Assembly (NCBI GenBank): GCA_963800275.1
Contig: CAWDAI010000007.1
Span: forward strand, 186,001 to 250,000
Origin: JAFMJV01 sp963800275
Lineage (GTDB): Bacteria > Chloroflexota > Limnocylindria > Limnocylindrales > CSP1-4
Direction: 5' to 3'
DNA length: 64,000 nucleotides
The notes beneath the pieces are model-generated. The model had not been told where the DNA came from, ran no database searches, and worked only from the letters and a program-made list of their open reading frames with translations. Both the position numbers and the translations under genes were made by a program. Positions 1 to 8,879 of the stretch are shown in pieces (within the stretch, counting starts at the first letter, position 1; every line of letters starts with the position of its first letter).

Positions 1-10
1 GGACTCGGGC

Positions 11-1357
11 ATGATCGGATTGAACGCCGAGCTGCAGCAGCGTGAGGCCGCGGGCAAGCCGGTGCGCGTGGGCCTCGTCGGTGCCGGCCAGATGGGCACC
101 GACGTCGTGGCCACCGCTCACGAGATGGTCGGCCTGCGGGTCGTGGTCACCGCGGATCTCGACCTCGAGCGCGCTCGCGACGCCTATCGCATCGGACTGG
201 TGGAAGGCGAGGTCGTGGTGGCCGAGACCGCGGCCGAGGCTGACGCCGCCGTGGAGGCCGGGCACAACGTGGCCGTCGCCGACTACCGCATCGTGACCGA
301 CATGCGCAGCGTGGATGTGATGCTCGAATCCACCGGCGTGCCCGAGGTCGGCACCCGCGCCGCCCTGCGGGCCGCACGCAACGGCCAGGACCTGGCCATG
401 ATGAACGTGGAGACGGACATCACCGTGGGCCCGCTGCTCCACTGGTACGCGCGGCAGAAGGGCGTGCTCTACGCGCTTGCGGCCGGTGACGAGCCAGCCG
501 CCTGCAAGGAGCTGTACGACCTGGCCCAGTCGATGGGCTTCACCATCGTGGCCGCGGGCAAGGGCAAGAACAACCCGCTGGACCGTCACTCCACCCCGGC
601 CGATCCGGCCGTGCAGGCCGAGGCCGCCCGGCGGGGCCTCTCGCCCAACATGCTCGTCGAGTTCGTGGACGGCTCCAAGACGATGATCGAGATGGCCGCC
701 GTCTCCAACGCCACGGGGCTGGTGCCCGACATCCGCGGCATGCACGGACCGAGGACCGATCGCGATCACCTCCACGAGGTCTTCCGCCTGCAAGCCGAGG
801 GCGGGCTGCTGGGCCGGATGGGCGTGGTCGACTACGGCATCGGGGCGGTCGCCCCGGGCGTGTTCCTCATCGTCCACACCGACCACCCTCGCCTGCGCGA
901 AGCGATGGTCCTGCGCGACATGGGCGATGGCCCCTACTACACGCTCTTCCGGCCCTTCCACCTGTGCAGCATCGAGGTGCCCCTGACCTGCGCCATGCTC
1001 GCCATCCGGCGCCAGTCGAACATGGTCCCGCTCGATAGGCTGACCTCGGAGGTCTTCGCGGTGGCCAAGCGGGACCTGGTCGCGGGCGACACGCTCGACG
1101 CCATCGGCGGCACCGCCTACTACAGCCTCATCGACACCTACGAGACCGCGGCGGCTGAGGGGCTGGTGCCCATCGGTCTGGCCAACGGCGCGAAGGTCGT
1201 GCGCTCGGTCCCGCTGGACAGCCCCATCACGTTCGCGGACGTCGAGGTCAAATCATCCACCGTCTATAGCCTGCGGCAGCTGCAGGACCGTTGGTCGCAG
1301 GGGGCGATCACCGAGTCCGAGCTGCTGGCCGCGGTCGACCGACTGGCAAGCGACTAA
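11..1357 (+). CDS. COG4091-type NAD(P)-dependent dehydrogenase with C-terminal SAF domain
   Basis: This 448-residue protein has a Rossmann nucleotide-binding start (GAGQMG at residues 24-29), a homoserine-dehydrogenase-like catalytic middle (motif AAGKGKNNP near residue 180) and a C-terminal SAF domain at roughly residues 340-430. The family is usually annotated as predicted homoserine dehydrogenase with SAF domain. Its members sit in sugar and polyol gene clusters and are unlikely to make homoserine. It lies 29 bases before an isomerase and just ahead of a sugar ABC importer, so I infer oxidation or reduction of a sugar acid or polyol intermediate. The start lies 10 bases into the window, so its upstream signals are barely visible; an N-terminus of this length is normal for the family. 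The substrate is unknown. Confidence 0.8.
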   Translation: MIGLNAELQQREAAGKPVRVGLVGAGQMGTDVVATAHEMVGLRVVVTADLDLERARDAYRIGLVEGEVVVAETAAEADAAVEAGHNVAVADYRIVTDMRSVDVMLESTGVPEVGTRAALRAARNGQDLAMMNVETDITVGPLLHWYARQKGVLYALAAGDEPAACKELYDLAQSMGFTIVAAGKGKNNPLDRHSTPADPAVQAEAARRGLSPNMLVEFVDGSKTMIEMAAVSNATGLVPDIRGMHGPRTDRDHLHEVFRLQAEGGLLGRMGVVDYGIGAVAPGVFLIVHTDHPRLREAMVLRDMGDGPYYTLFRPFHLCSIEVPLTCAMLAIRRQSNMVPLDRLTSEVFAVAKRDLVAGDTLDAIGGTAYYSLIDTYETAAAEGLVPIGLANGAKVVRSVPLDSPITFADVEVKSSTVYSLRQLQDRWSQGAITESELLAAVDRLASD

Positions 1358-1386
1358 AGGGGCGCAGGCCCAAGGAGGAGAAGGAT

Positions 1387-2799
1387 ATGGCACGAGCCAC
1401 ACTGGGAGTGATCGTCGGCAACCGCGATTTCTTCCCGGACGCACTGGTGACAGAGGCACGAGCCGACGTGAAGGCGCTCTTCGACGAGATGGACCTCGAG
1501 CCCGTCTGGGTCGACCCGGAGGCCACCAAGCTCGGTGGCATCGAGACGCGCGCCGAGGCCAAGGTCTGCGCCGAGCTCTTCGACCAGCGCCGGAAGGACA
1601 TCGAGGGCGTGGTGGTGATCCTGCCCAACTTCGGCGACGAGAAGGGCGTGGCCGACACCATGCGCCTGTCCGGGCTGGACGTGCCGGTGCTGCTGCAGGC
1701 CTATCCCGACGACGTCACGGCCTTCTCCCTGGATCGTCGGCGCGACGCGTTCTGCGGCAAGATCTCCGTCTCCAACGACCTGCGCCAGTACGGCATCAAG
1801 TTCTCCCTCACCGAGAACCACACGACCCCCGTCGACAGCGCCGCGTTCCGCGCCGACCTCGACAAGTTCGTGCGCGTGTGCAAGACGGCCAACGGCATGA
1901 AGCACGCTCGCCTCGGCGCCATCGGCACCCGGCCGGACGCGTTCAAGACCGTGCGCTACAGCGAGAAGCTGCTCGAAGCCAGCGGCATCTCGGTCAGCGT
2001 CGTCGACTTCAGCGAGATCTTCGGCCTGACCGACAAGCTCACCGACGATGCCCCCTCGGTCAAGGCCAAGCTCGATGAGATCAAGGCGCACATGCCCCAT
2101 CCGACGGTGCCGCCCGAGCGCCTCGTACGCATGGCTCGACTCGGTGTGGTCATCGACGACTGGATGGCCGAGAACGACCTCAACGCCAGCGCTATCCAGT
2201 GCTGGCACTCGCTGCAGGAGAACTTCGGCGTCAACGTGTGCACGCTCATGAGCATCATGAGCAGCAAGATGATGCCGTCCGCCTGTGAGACGGACATCAC
2301 CGGCCTGGCCTCGATGTACGCGCTGCAGCTGGCCGGGGAGCAGCCCTCCGCCATCGTCGACCTCAACAACAACTACGGCGAGGACCCCGACAAGTGCGTC
2401 CTCTTCCACTGCGGCAACTGGCCCCTCAACTTCTATCCCGAAGGCGAGGCGGAGATCCAGATCGCGGACGTGCTGGGCACCACGCTCGGTAACGAGAACG
2501 TCTACGGCGCCATCAACGGCCGGGCCCCGGCCGCGCCATTGACCATCGCGCGCATCAGCACCGACGACGTGAACGGCAAGTGCAAGGCCTACGTGGCCGA
2601 AGGCCGTTTCCTCGACGACCCGCTTGACACCTTCGGTTCGCGGGCCGTGGTGGAGATCCCCAACTTCCAGCCGCTGCTGAAGCTCATCTGCAACGTCGGC
2701 TTCGAGCACCACTGCGCCATGAGCCCCGCGCACACCGCGGACGCGGTGGCGGAGGCGCTCGAGAACTACCTCGACTGGGAGGTCTTCCGACATGTGTAG
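1387..2799 (+). CDS. L-fucose/L-arabinose isomerase family protein
   Basis: This 470-residue cytoplasmic protein belongs to the FucI/AraA-like superfamily (COG2407 type). Likely metal ligands are the Glu of CETDITG (near residue 300), the Asp of VDLNNNYGED and the His of HCGNW, in the order expected for the fold. The start is set by a strong Shine-Dalgarno (AGGAGGAG at 1373-1380) six bases before ATG 1387; an upstream GTG at 1291 in the same frame lies inside the previous gene. It probably interconverts an aldose and a ketose, or a related open-chain sugar, imported by the ABC system that follows. The exact substrate cannot be read from sequence, and it is divergent from classical FucI and AraA. 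Confidence 0.82.
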   Translation: MARATLGVIVGNRDFFPDALVTEARADVKALFDEMDLEPVWVDPEATKLGGIETRAEAKVCAELFDQRRKDIEGVVVILPNFGDEKGVADTMRLSGLDVPVLLQAYPDDVTAFSLDRRRDAFCGKISVSNDLRQYGIKFSLTENHTTPVDSAAFRADLDKFVRVCKTANGMKHARLGAIGTRPDAFKTVRYSEKLLEASGISVSVVDFSEIFGLTDKLTDDAPSVKAKLDEIKAHMPHPTVPPERLVRMARLGVVIDDWMAENDLNASAIQCWHSLQENFGVNVCTLMSIMSSKMMPSACETDITGLASMYALQLAGEQPSAIVDLNNNYGEDPDKCVLFHCGNWPLNFYPEGEAEIQIADVLGTTLGNENVYGAINGRAPAAPLTIARISTDDVNGKCKAYVAEGRFLDDPLDTFGSRAVVEIPNFQPLLKLICNVGFEHHCAMSPAHTADAVAEALENYLDWEVFRHV

Positions 2800-2877
2800 C
2801 GATAACGGGAGGTGTGGCAGGCGATAGGGAGTAGTCAGACGTCCATCTAGGCACTGATTTTGGAGGAGACGCAAGTA

Positions 2878-3936
2878 ATGCGGAATCTCAAGGGAGTCAT
2901 CGGACTCACCATGGCCGGCGCGCTCGCGCTGGCCGGCACCCCCGCGCTAGGGCAGGACGAATCTCCGGCTGTGGACGAGTCCATGGCCGCGGCCGGCGGG
3001 CTGAACATCTGCTTCATCCACGAAGACCTCGAGACCGAGTTCTGGCTGGCCGGCCACAAGGCCATGACCGAGACGCTGGCCGCCCAGGGCGACAACGTGC
3101 TCGAGCGCTACAGCCCTGATGCCAACGGCCAGCTCCAGCTGGAGCGCGACTGCATCGCCCAGGGCGTGGACGCCATCTTCGTGATCCCCAAGGACGGCTC
3201 CATCGCGCTGACGCTGATCGAGGAGGCCAACAACGCCAACATCCCGATCGGCATCTTCAACCGCCCACCGCAGAGCGAAGATGGCGCTGCCATCGTCGTC
3301 CAGGCTGACAACCGCACCATCGCACGTGACGCCGTCCAGTACATCGCCGATCAGGCCATCGCGGCCGGCGAGAAGGTAACGCCGCTCATCATGGTCGGCG
3401 ACCTGGGCGATCCCAACGCCATCGGCCGCTATGAAGGCTTCTACGACGTCATCGACGCCAACCCCGACCTGTGGCTGACCGATCCCATCGAGGTCCCCAC
3501 CAACTGGGACGCCGCGACCGCTCAGGCCAACCTGCAGGCGGCCATCGCTGCCAACCCCGACGTGGACTTCCTGTTCACGTCCTCCGATTTCCTGTTCCCG
3601 ACCATCAAGGGCATCCTCGAGCCGCTTGGCAAGTGGGTCACCCGTGATGATCCCAATCACGTCCTCATGGCCGGCCTCGACGGCGACGTCAACGCCTGCC
3701 GCCAGATCCGAGACGGCTACGTGGACTCGACCGGCGTGCAAAACCTGTACTTCGAAGCCGAGACCATGCTGAACGCGCTACTGCAGGCCGTCGCCGACGG
3801 CGAGACCCAGCCGGATGCCTGGCTGGATGACCCCGGATTCGCCCTCACCGCCGGCAACTTCGCCGAGCGCGCGATGGACATGTGGGGCTGCAAGCTCCTG
3901 GCCGATCAGGAAGGCGTCGACACCGTCGTCGAGTAA
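2878..3936 (+). CDS. Sugar ABC transporter substrate-binding protein (ribose-type, Peripla_BP_4)
   Basis: This 352-residue exported protein starts with a signal peptide (hydrophobic core about residues 8-20, cleavage near ALGQ-D) and a short acidic linker. A two-lobe periplasmic binding domain follows, with typical elements such as NICFIHEDLETEFW and a repeated pattern of Asp-Gly and Asp-Asn contacts. It should capture a sugar or polyol outside the membrane for the permeases downstream. ATG 2878 has GGAGGAG at 2862-2868; the TTG at 2860 contains that ribosome site and is not the start. There is no lipobox Cys, so anchoring is unclear. A strong hairpin follows the stop and probably sets expression of this gene above that of the permease genes. 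Confidence 0.9.
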   Translation: MRNLKGVIGLTMAGALALAGTPALGQDESPAVDESMAAAGGLNICFIHEDLETEFWLAGHKAMTETLAAQGDNVLERYSPDANGQLQLERDCIAQGVDAIFVIPKDGSIALTLIEEANNANIPIGIFNRPPQSEDGAAIVVQADNRTIARDAVQYIADQAIAAGEKVTPLIMVGDLGDPNAIGRYEGFYDVIDANPDLWLTDPIEVPTNWDAATAQANLQAAIAANPDVDFLFTSSDFLFPTIKGILEPLGKWVTRDDPNHVLMAGLDGDVNACRQIRDGYVDSTGVQNLYFEAETMLNALLQAVADGETQPDAWLDDPGFALTAGNFAERAMDMWGCKLLADQEGVDTVVE

Positions 3937-3949
3937 CCCCCCGATGATG

Positions 3950-3980
3950 GCGACGAGGCAGGACCGACCTGCCTCGTCGC
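3950..3980 (+). terminator. Perfect 13-bp hairpin after the binding-protein gene (attenuator/processing site)
   Basis: The arms GCGACGAGGCAGG (3950-3962) and CCTGCCTCGTCGC (3968-3980) are exact complements around a 5-base loop. The hairpin starts 14 bases after the binding-protein stop and no T-run follows. Inside a transporter operon such stems usually protect the upstream mRNA or terminate part of the transcripts, giving more binding protein than permease. Confidence 0.7.
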
Positions 3981-4073
3981 ATCCTCGGGCCCTGGCCCTG
4001 GCCCCTGGATCCGCCACCCACGCAGCAGAGACGTGATGTACCTGTCACCTAGCAGCCAGCGGAGTCTGGCCGT

Positions 4074-5147
4074 ATGACCGCCGCCGCTCAGCCGCAGCCC
4101 TCGGCCATGGACCGCGCCGTATACCTCGGCAAGCGCATCCTGATGTCGGAGTACCTGATCCTGTACCTCTGCATCGCGATGTTCGCGGGCCTCTACCTGG
4201 TGTCTCCGACGGTTGCGACCCCTTACAACATCACCAACCTGCTCTCCAACATGTGGCCGCTGTTGGTGATCGCGGTCGGTCAGACGTTCGTGCTCATCAT
4301 CGCGGGCATCGATCTGTCGCAGGGCGCGGTCGTCTCGCTCGCCAGCGTGGTCGGCGCGGCGTTCATCGCCCAGTCGGCCAATCCCATCGTCTTCCGCAAG
4401 AGTCCCCTCTGGGACGTGATGCTGTTCCAGGACGGCGCGGTCCTGCACGACTCGGTCCTGGGTATCCCGGTAGCCATCCTGGCCATGCTCGCGGTGGGCC
4501 TGCTGATCGGGGCCTTCAATGGCGCTGCCGTGGCCTTTGCGCGGATCCCGCCGTTCATGGTCACGCTGGTGACCTCGATGTTCGTGGCGGCCCTGGCGAT
4601 CTACCTCGTCAAGAGCGAGAACATCATCGACCTGCCCGACGAGTTCGCCCTGATCGGTGACGACTTCGGGTTCTTCTCGATCGCGATGGGCATCGCCATC
4701 GGTGTCGCTGTCGCGGCCCACCTGGTGCTGAGTCGGAGCATCTTCGGGCGCTGGCTGTACGGGATCGGTAACAACCCCCGCGCGGCCATCGTTTCCGGCG
4801 TGCCCGTGAAGAAGGTCATCGTGGCTACCTACATGTTCAGCAGCTTCTGTGCCGCGGCGGCATCGATCATCTATACCTCGCGCGTGCAGCAGGGTCGGCC
4901 GACGCTGGGCGAACCCTTGCTGCTGGACATCATCGCGGCCGTGGTCATCGGCGGCACGAGCCTGGCCGGCGGCAGGGGCAAGATCATGTGGACCGTGTTC
5001 GGCGTCATCTTCCTGGTCCTGCTGGGCAACGCGCTGTCCCTGCTCAACGTGCCCTACTTCTACATCGCCATCGTCAAGGGCTCGGTCATCCTCTTCGCCG
5101 CCCTCCTCGATGTCGTCCGTCGGCGCCTGGCGCTGCAGCAGGTTTGA
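4074..5147 (+). CDS. Sugar ABC transporter permease (RbsC/BPD_transp_2 family)
   Basis: This 357-residue integral membrane protein has about 8-10 hydrophobic segments and the branched-chain/ribose permease signatures: GQTFVLIIAGIDLSQGA near residues 68-84 and a cytoplasmic GTSLAGGRGK loop near residue 300, where the ATPase docks. An insertion of about 30 residues (around FRKSPLWDVMLFQDG) between early helices is longer than in RbsC and may be extracytoplasmic. It lies between the binding protein and the ATPase, and a second permease follows the ATPase, so the channel is probably a heterodimer of the two. Confidence 0.9.
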   Translation: MTAAAQPQPSAMDRAVYLGKRILMSEYLILYLCIAMFAGLYLVSPTVATPYNITNLLSNMWPLLVIAVGQTFVLIIAGIDLSQGAVVSLASVVGAAFIAQSANPIVFRKSPLWDVMLFQDGAVLHDSVLGIPVAILAMLAVGLLIGAFNGAAVAFARIPPFMVTLVTSMFVAALAIYLVKSENIIDLPDEFALIGDDFGFFSIAMGIAIGVAVAAHLVLSRSIFGRWLYGIGNNPRAAIVSGVPVKKVIVATYMFSSFCAAAASIIYTSRVQQGRPTLGEPLLLDIIAAVVIGGTSLAGGRGKIMWTVFGVIFLVLLGNALSLLNVPYFYIAIVKGSVILFAALLDVVRRRLALQQV

Positions 5148-5160
5148 GGGCCGCGCGAGC

Positions 5161-6672
5161 ATGACTGACCTGATCCTCCAGTTCCAGGGCATCGAGAAGG
5201 CCTTCTTTGGTGTGCCAGTACTCCAGGGCATCGATCTCGACGTCGAGCGCGGCACCACGGTCGGCCTGGTCGGTGAGAACGGTGCCGGAAAGTCCACGCT
5301 CATGAACATCCTCGGCGGCGTGGTGCCAGCCACGGCCGGCCAGATGCTGCTCAACGGCGAGATATTCGAGCCCGGTGACCCACGGCACGCGGATGCGGCT
5401 GGCATCGCCTTCATCCACCAGGAACTGAACCTCTTCACCAACCTGACCATCGCCGAGAACTTCTTCATCAGCGACTTCCCGACCATGGGACGCGTTCCCT
5501 TGCTGAATCGGCGCGCCCTCAACAACCGCGCCCGGGAGTACCTGGCCATGGTCGACCTGCACGTCTCGCCCGATATGCGCGTCGAGCGCCTCGCTCCCGG
5601 CGAGCGACAGCTGGTCGAAGTGGCAAAAGCGCTGTCACTGGACGCGAGCATCATCATCTTCGACGAGCCCACGACATCGCTCACGGCGCGCGAGACCGAT
5701 CGACTGTTCGGGCTCATCGGGCGGCTCCACGAGGACGGCAAGACCATCCTCTACATCAGCCACATCCTGGGCGACGTGATGCGCCTGTCAGACGCCATCG
5801 CCGTGCTCCGTGACGGCAACCTGGTGGCCAAGGGGCCGCGCGAGGAATTCACCATCGACCGCATGATCAGCTCGATGGTCGGTCGCGATATCGAGAACCT
5901 CTACCCCGAGCGGACCGCCGCTCCGACCGAGGCTCTCATGCTCGAGGTCCGTAACCTGAGCAAGGCTGGCATCTGCCACCAGATCGACCTCAAGCTCCAC
6001 AAGGGCGAGGTCCTGGGCGTGTTTGGCCTGATGGGCTCGGGCCGTTCCGAGCTGGCCCAGATCATCTTTGGCCTGGAGGACTTCGATGAGGGCGAGGTGC
6101 TCATCAACGGGGTCGTCGCCGACAAGCTGTCGCCGACTCGCAATATCAAGGACGGCATGGCCTTCGTGACCGAGAACCGCCGTGAAGAGGGCCTGATGAT
6201 GGAGGCCACCGTGGCCGACAACCTGACCCTCGCCGCCCTTCCCGACTACACCTCTCGCATCGTCAAGCGTGTCCGGAGCAGCGGCCTCGCGACCGCCGTG
6301 AAGGAGACCGTGGAGGTCCTGACCATCAAGGTCAATGACGCGTTCAGGAACGAGGTCAAGGGCCTGTCTGGTGGCAACCAGCAGAAGGTGGTGCTGGGCA
6401 AGTGGCTTATGACCGAGCCATCGATCCTGCTCATCGATGAGCCCACCCGCGGTGTGGACGTGGGAGCCAAGTACGAGATCTACGAGATCATCGACCAGAT
6501 CGCGGCCAGGGGGACTGCCGTGCTCTTCATCTCCTCGGAGATCGAGGAGTTGGCGGGCCTGTGCGACCGGATCGTGGTCATGGGCCAGGGCGAGATCCTG
6601 GGCTCGTTCGACCGGGCCGACTTCGACCGCGAGCAGATCCTGCGCACGGCCTTCCGGGAGCAGGCAGCATGA
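5161..6672 (+). CDS. Sugar ABC transporter ATP-binding protein (RbsA/MglA type, two ATPase domains)
   Basis: This 503-residue tandem ATPase energises sugar import. The first domain has Walker A GENGAGKST (38-46), signature LAPGERQ and Walker B IIIFDEPT. The second has a degenerate P-loop (GLMGSGRSE), an intact signature LSGGNQQK and Walker B ILLIDEPTRG. One good and one degenerate site is normal for RbsA, MglA and XylG. ATG 5161 is 13 bases after the permease stop. The 3' end overlaps the next permease start by four bases (ATGA), so the two are translationally coupled. Confidence 0.93.
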   Translation: MTDLILQFQGIEKAFFGVPVLQGIDLDVERGTTVGLVGENGAGKSTLMNILGGVVPATAGQMLLNGEIFEPGDPRHADAAGIAFIHQELNLFTNLTIAENFFISDFPTMGRVPLLNRRALNNRAREYLAMVDLHVSPDMRVERLAPGERQLVEVAKALSLDASIIIFDEPTTSLTARETDRLFGLIGRLHEDGKTILYISHILGDVMRLSDAIAVLRDGNLVAKGPREEFTIDRMISSMVGRDIENLYPERTAAPTEALMLEVRNLSKAGICHQIDLKLHKGEVLGVFGLMGSGRSELAQIIFGLEDFDEGEVLINGVVADKLSPTRNIKDGMAFVTENRREEGLMMEATVADNLTLAALPDYTSRIVKRVRSSGLATAVKETVEVLTIKVNDAFRNEVKGLSGGNQQKVVLGKWLMTEPSILLIDEPTRGVDVGAKYEIYEIIDQIAARGTAVLFISSEIEELAGLCDRIVVMGQGEILGSFDRADFDREQILRTAFREQAA

Positions 6673-7688
6673 CCACGAACCGCCTGACCATGCCGATCCT
6701 GCGCAACATCCCGCTTATCCTCTTCGTCCTCGTCTTCGTGCTCTTCAGCGTCCTCGACGAGCGCTTCTTCGCCATCGGCAACTTCTCCAACATCGTGGAG
6801 TCATCGGCGTTCGTGGGCCTGCTCGCGGTGGGCATGACCGCGGTCCTGCTGACGGGTGGCATCGACCTCTCGGTCGGCGCCACCATGTACATCACTGCGG
6901 CTGTGGTGGGCCTGCTCCTGCAGCAGGATGTCAACTACGTCCTGGCCATCCTGGCCGGTATCGTCGCCGGTACCGCGTGGGGCTTCCTCAATGCCTTCCT
7001 CATCGCCAAGGTGGGACTCGTGCCCTTCGTGGCCACGCTGGCCACGCTCACCATGGGCCGGGGCGTGGGCCTGTTGCTGACCGAATCGCGGCAGTTCATC
7101 CTCCCGCCAGAGATGGCATATGCGGCCACCGACGTGTTCGGCGTGCCGCTCCCGGTGGTGGTCTTCGGCATCGTGGTCGCGGTTGCTGTCGTGTTCCTGC
7201 GTTTCACCGCCATGGGCCGACAGATCTATGCCATGGGCAACGACCTCGATGCTGCCAAGAAGGCCGGCCTCAACGTCATCCGGCTGACCGGCTCGGTGTA
7301 CGTGATCTCCGGGTTCTGTGCGGCCCTGGCCGGTGTCATCGCCATCAGCCAGCAAGGCAGCGTCTCGGCGGGCATCGGCGAGGGCGTCGAGTTTCGCGCC
7401 ATCGCTGCGGCGGTGCTGGGCGGCACCAGCCTCTTCGGTGGCGTGGGGGCGGTGTTCCCCGGCACCGTCATCGGTGTCCTGCTGGTGCAGATGATCGCGA
7501 CCGGCCTCGTCTACCTCCAGATCGACCTGTACCTGCAGGACATGATCGCCGCCGCGGTCATCTTCTTCGCGGTCTTCATCGATGCCCAGCGCATGCGCCT
7601 CCTCACGCGCCTGGAACGGCGCAATATCCGCGTCGAGAAAGGCGAGTCCGGACCACCAGAGGCGAGACCCGCGCCCGCCCCGTCATAG
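6669..7688 (+). CDS. Second sugar ABC transporter permease (RbsC family)
   Basis: This 339-residue membrane protein has the family motifs LTGGIDLSVGA (about residues 60-70) and the cytoplasmic coupling loop GGTSLFGGVGAVFPG. Start ATG 6669 overlaps the ATPase stop (ATGA); the longer reading to 6561 lies inside the ATPase gene and is rejected. It is a close relative of RbsC/YtfT-type permeases and differs clearly from the first permease in this operon. Two distinct permeases with one double ATPase resemble YtfQRT-YjfF-type importers. The C-terminal tail is hydrophilic and proline-rich. Confidence 0.9.
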   Translation: MTTNRLTMPILRNIPLILFVLVFVLFSVLDERFFAIGNFSNIVESSAFVGLLAVGMTAVLLTGGIDLSVGATMYITAAVVGLLLQQDVNYVLAILAGIVAGTAWGFLNAFLIAKVGLVPFVATLATLTMGRGVGLLLTESRQFILPPEMAYAATDVFGVPLPVVVFGIVVAVAVVFLRFTAMGRQIYAMGNDLDAAKKAGLNVIRLTGSVYVISGFCAALAGVIAISQQGSVSAGIGEGVEFRAIAAAVLGGTSLFGGVGAVFPGTVIGVLLVQMIATGLVYLQIDLYLQDMIAAAVIFFAVFIDAQRMRLLTRLERRNIRVEKGESGPPEARPAPAPS

Positions 7689-7739
7689 CGACGGCGCGGG
7701 CGGGTCCGGCAAGGTCACTGAGCACCGTGGAGGAGTGAC

Positions 7740-8879
7740 GTGAATCATCGAGAACGTGTCGTGGCCGCGCTGGACCACCAGGAGACCGACCGCGTCCCGA
7801 TCGACCTGGGCTCGACCATCGTGACCACGGTCACGCGCATCGCCTATCAGCACCTGCTTGAGCACCTGGGTCTGCCGCCCGATGACACACCGCACATCTC
7901 GCACCGCCAGATGGACACGGTCTATCCCCGCGAGGACCTGCTGCAGCGCTACGACGTGGACACTCGGGCGGTCTACCTCAAGGGGCCCTGGGAGTTCGAG
8001 ACGCGCGAGCTGCCCGGCGATCGCTTCGTCGATGAGTACGACCTGACCTGGCAGAAGGCGTCCTTCTACTACGACGTCGTCGAACGTCCCTTCGCCGACC
8101 TCGAGCGAGCCAGCGATCTCGACAGGGTGCAGTGGCCAGATCCCTATGACCCCGGACGCGTGGCGGGGATCCGCGAGGAGGCCCGGCGTCTCTTCGAGGA
8201 GACCGACTTCGCGGTGGTGGCTGACATCATGTGCCTGGGCCCCTTCGAGGGCGCCTGCTTCATGCGCGGATACGAGCAGTTCTGCATGGATCTGTACTGG
8301 AACAGGGACCTGGCGCATGCCATCCTCGACAAGATCACCCAGACCGACATCGCGCTCTGGGACCTGTTCCTCCAGCACGTCGAGCCCTATGTGCAGGTGG
8401 TGGCCCAAGGCGATGACCTGGGCACCCAACGGGGCACCTGGATCAGGCCAGAGATGTTTCGCGAAGACGTCAAGCCCTATCTGAGGGAGCTGTACGACTT
8501 CATCCACTCCAGGACGGCGGCCAAGATCTTCATGCACTCCTGCGGCTCGGTCTTCGACATCATCCCCGATCTCATCGAGTGCGGCGTCGACGCGCTCAAC
8601 CCCATCCAGCGCAGCGCGGCCAAGATGGACATCGCCGTGATGAAGCAGGAGTTCGGCGCTGAGCTGGCCTTCTGGGGCGGCGGCATCGACGTCCAGCAGG
8701 TACTGCCGACCGCGACCGCGGAGGAGATCCGGCGCGAAGTCGACTACAGCATCGAGACACTGGGCCGAGGCGGCGGCTACGTCTTCTGCGCGGCGCACAA
8801 CCTGCAGCCTGACATCACACCCGATCGTATCGAGGCCATGTACCAGGAGGCCCTCGCCCACGGGGCCGTGACTGCATGA
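7740..8879 (+). CDS. Uroporphyrinogen decarboxylase (URO-D/MtaA) fold protein in sugar operon
   Basis: This 379-residue soluble protein opens with the typical family N-terminus NHRERVVAALDHQETDRVPIDLG and carries HSCGS near residue 260 and the C-terminal AAHNLQPDITPDRI region. The family includes HemE and corrinoid methyltransferases (MtaA), but this divergent branch is common in carbohydrate clusters, where its reaction is not established. GTG 7740 follows GGAGGAG (7729-7735). Its stop overlaps the kinase start (ATGA at 8876-8879), so it belongs to the sugar operon. No haem genes are nearby, so a role in haem synthesis is unlikely. Confidence 0.8.
   Translation: MNHRERVVAALDHQETDRVPIDLGSTIVTTVTRIAYQHLLEHLGLPPDDTPHISHRQMDTVYPREDLLQRYDVDTRAVYLKGPWEFETRELPGDRFVDEYDLTWQKASFYYDVVERPFADLERASDLDRVQWPDPYDPGRVAGIREEARRLFEETDFAVVADIMCLGPFEGACFMRGYEQFCMDLYWNRDLAHAILDKITQTDIALWDLFLQHVEPYVQVVAQGDDLGTQRGTWIRPEMFREDVKPYLRELYDFIHSRTAAKIFMHSCGSVFDIIPDLIECGVDALNPIQRSAAKMDIAVMKQEFGAELAFWGGGIDVQQVLPTATAEEIRREVDYSIETLGRGGGYVFCAAHNLQPDITPDRIEAMYQEALAHGAVTA

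Noticed and set aside
3906..5747. 613-codon minus-strand open frame
   Set aside because: Antisense to permease and ATPase genes with clear conserved motifs on the plus strand.
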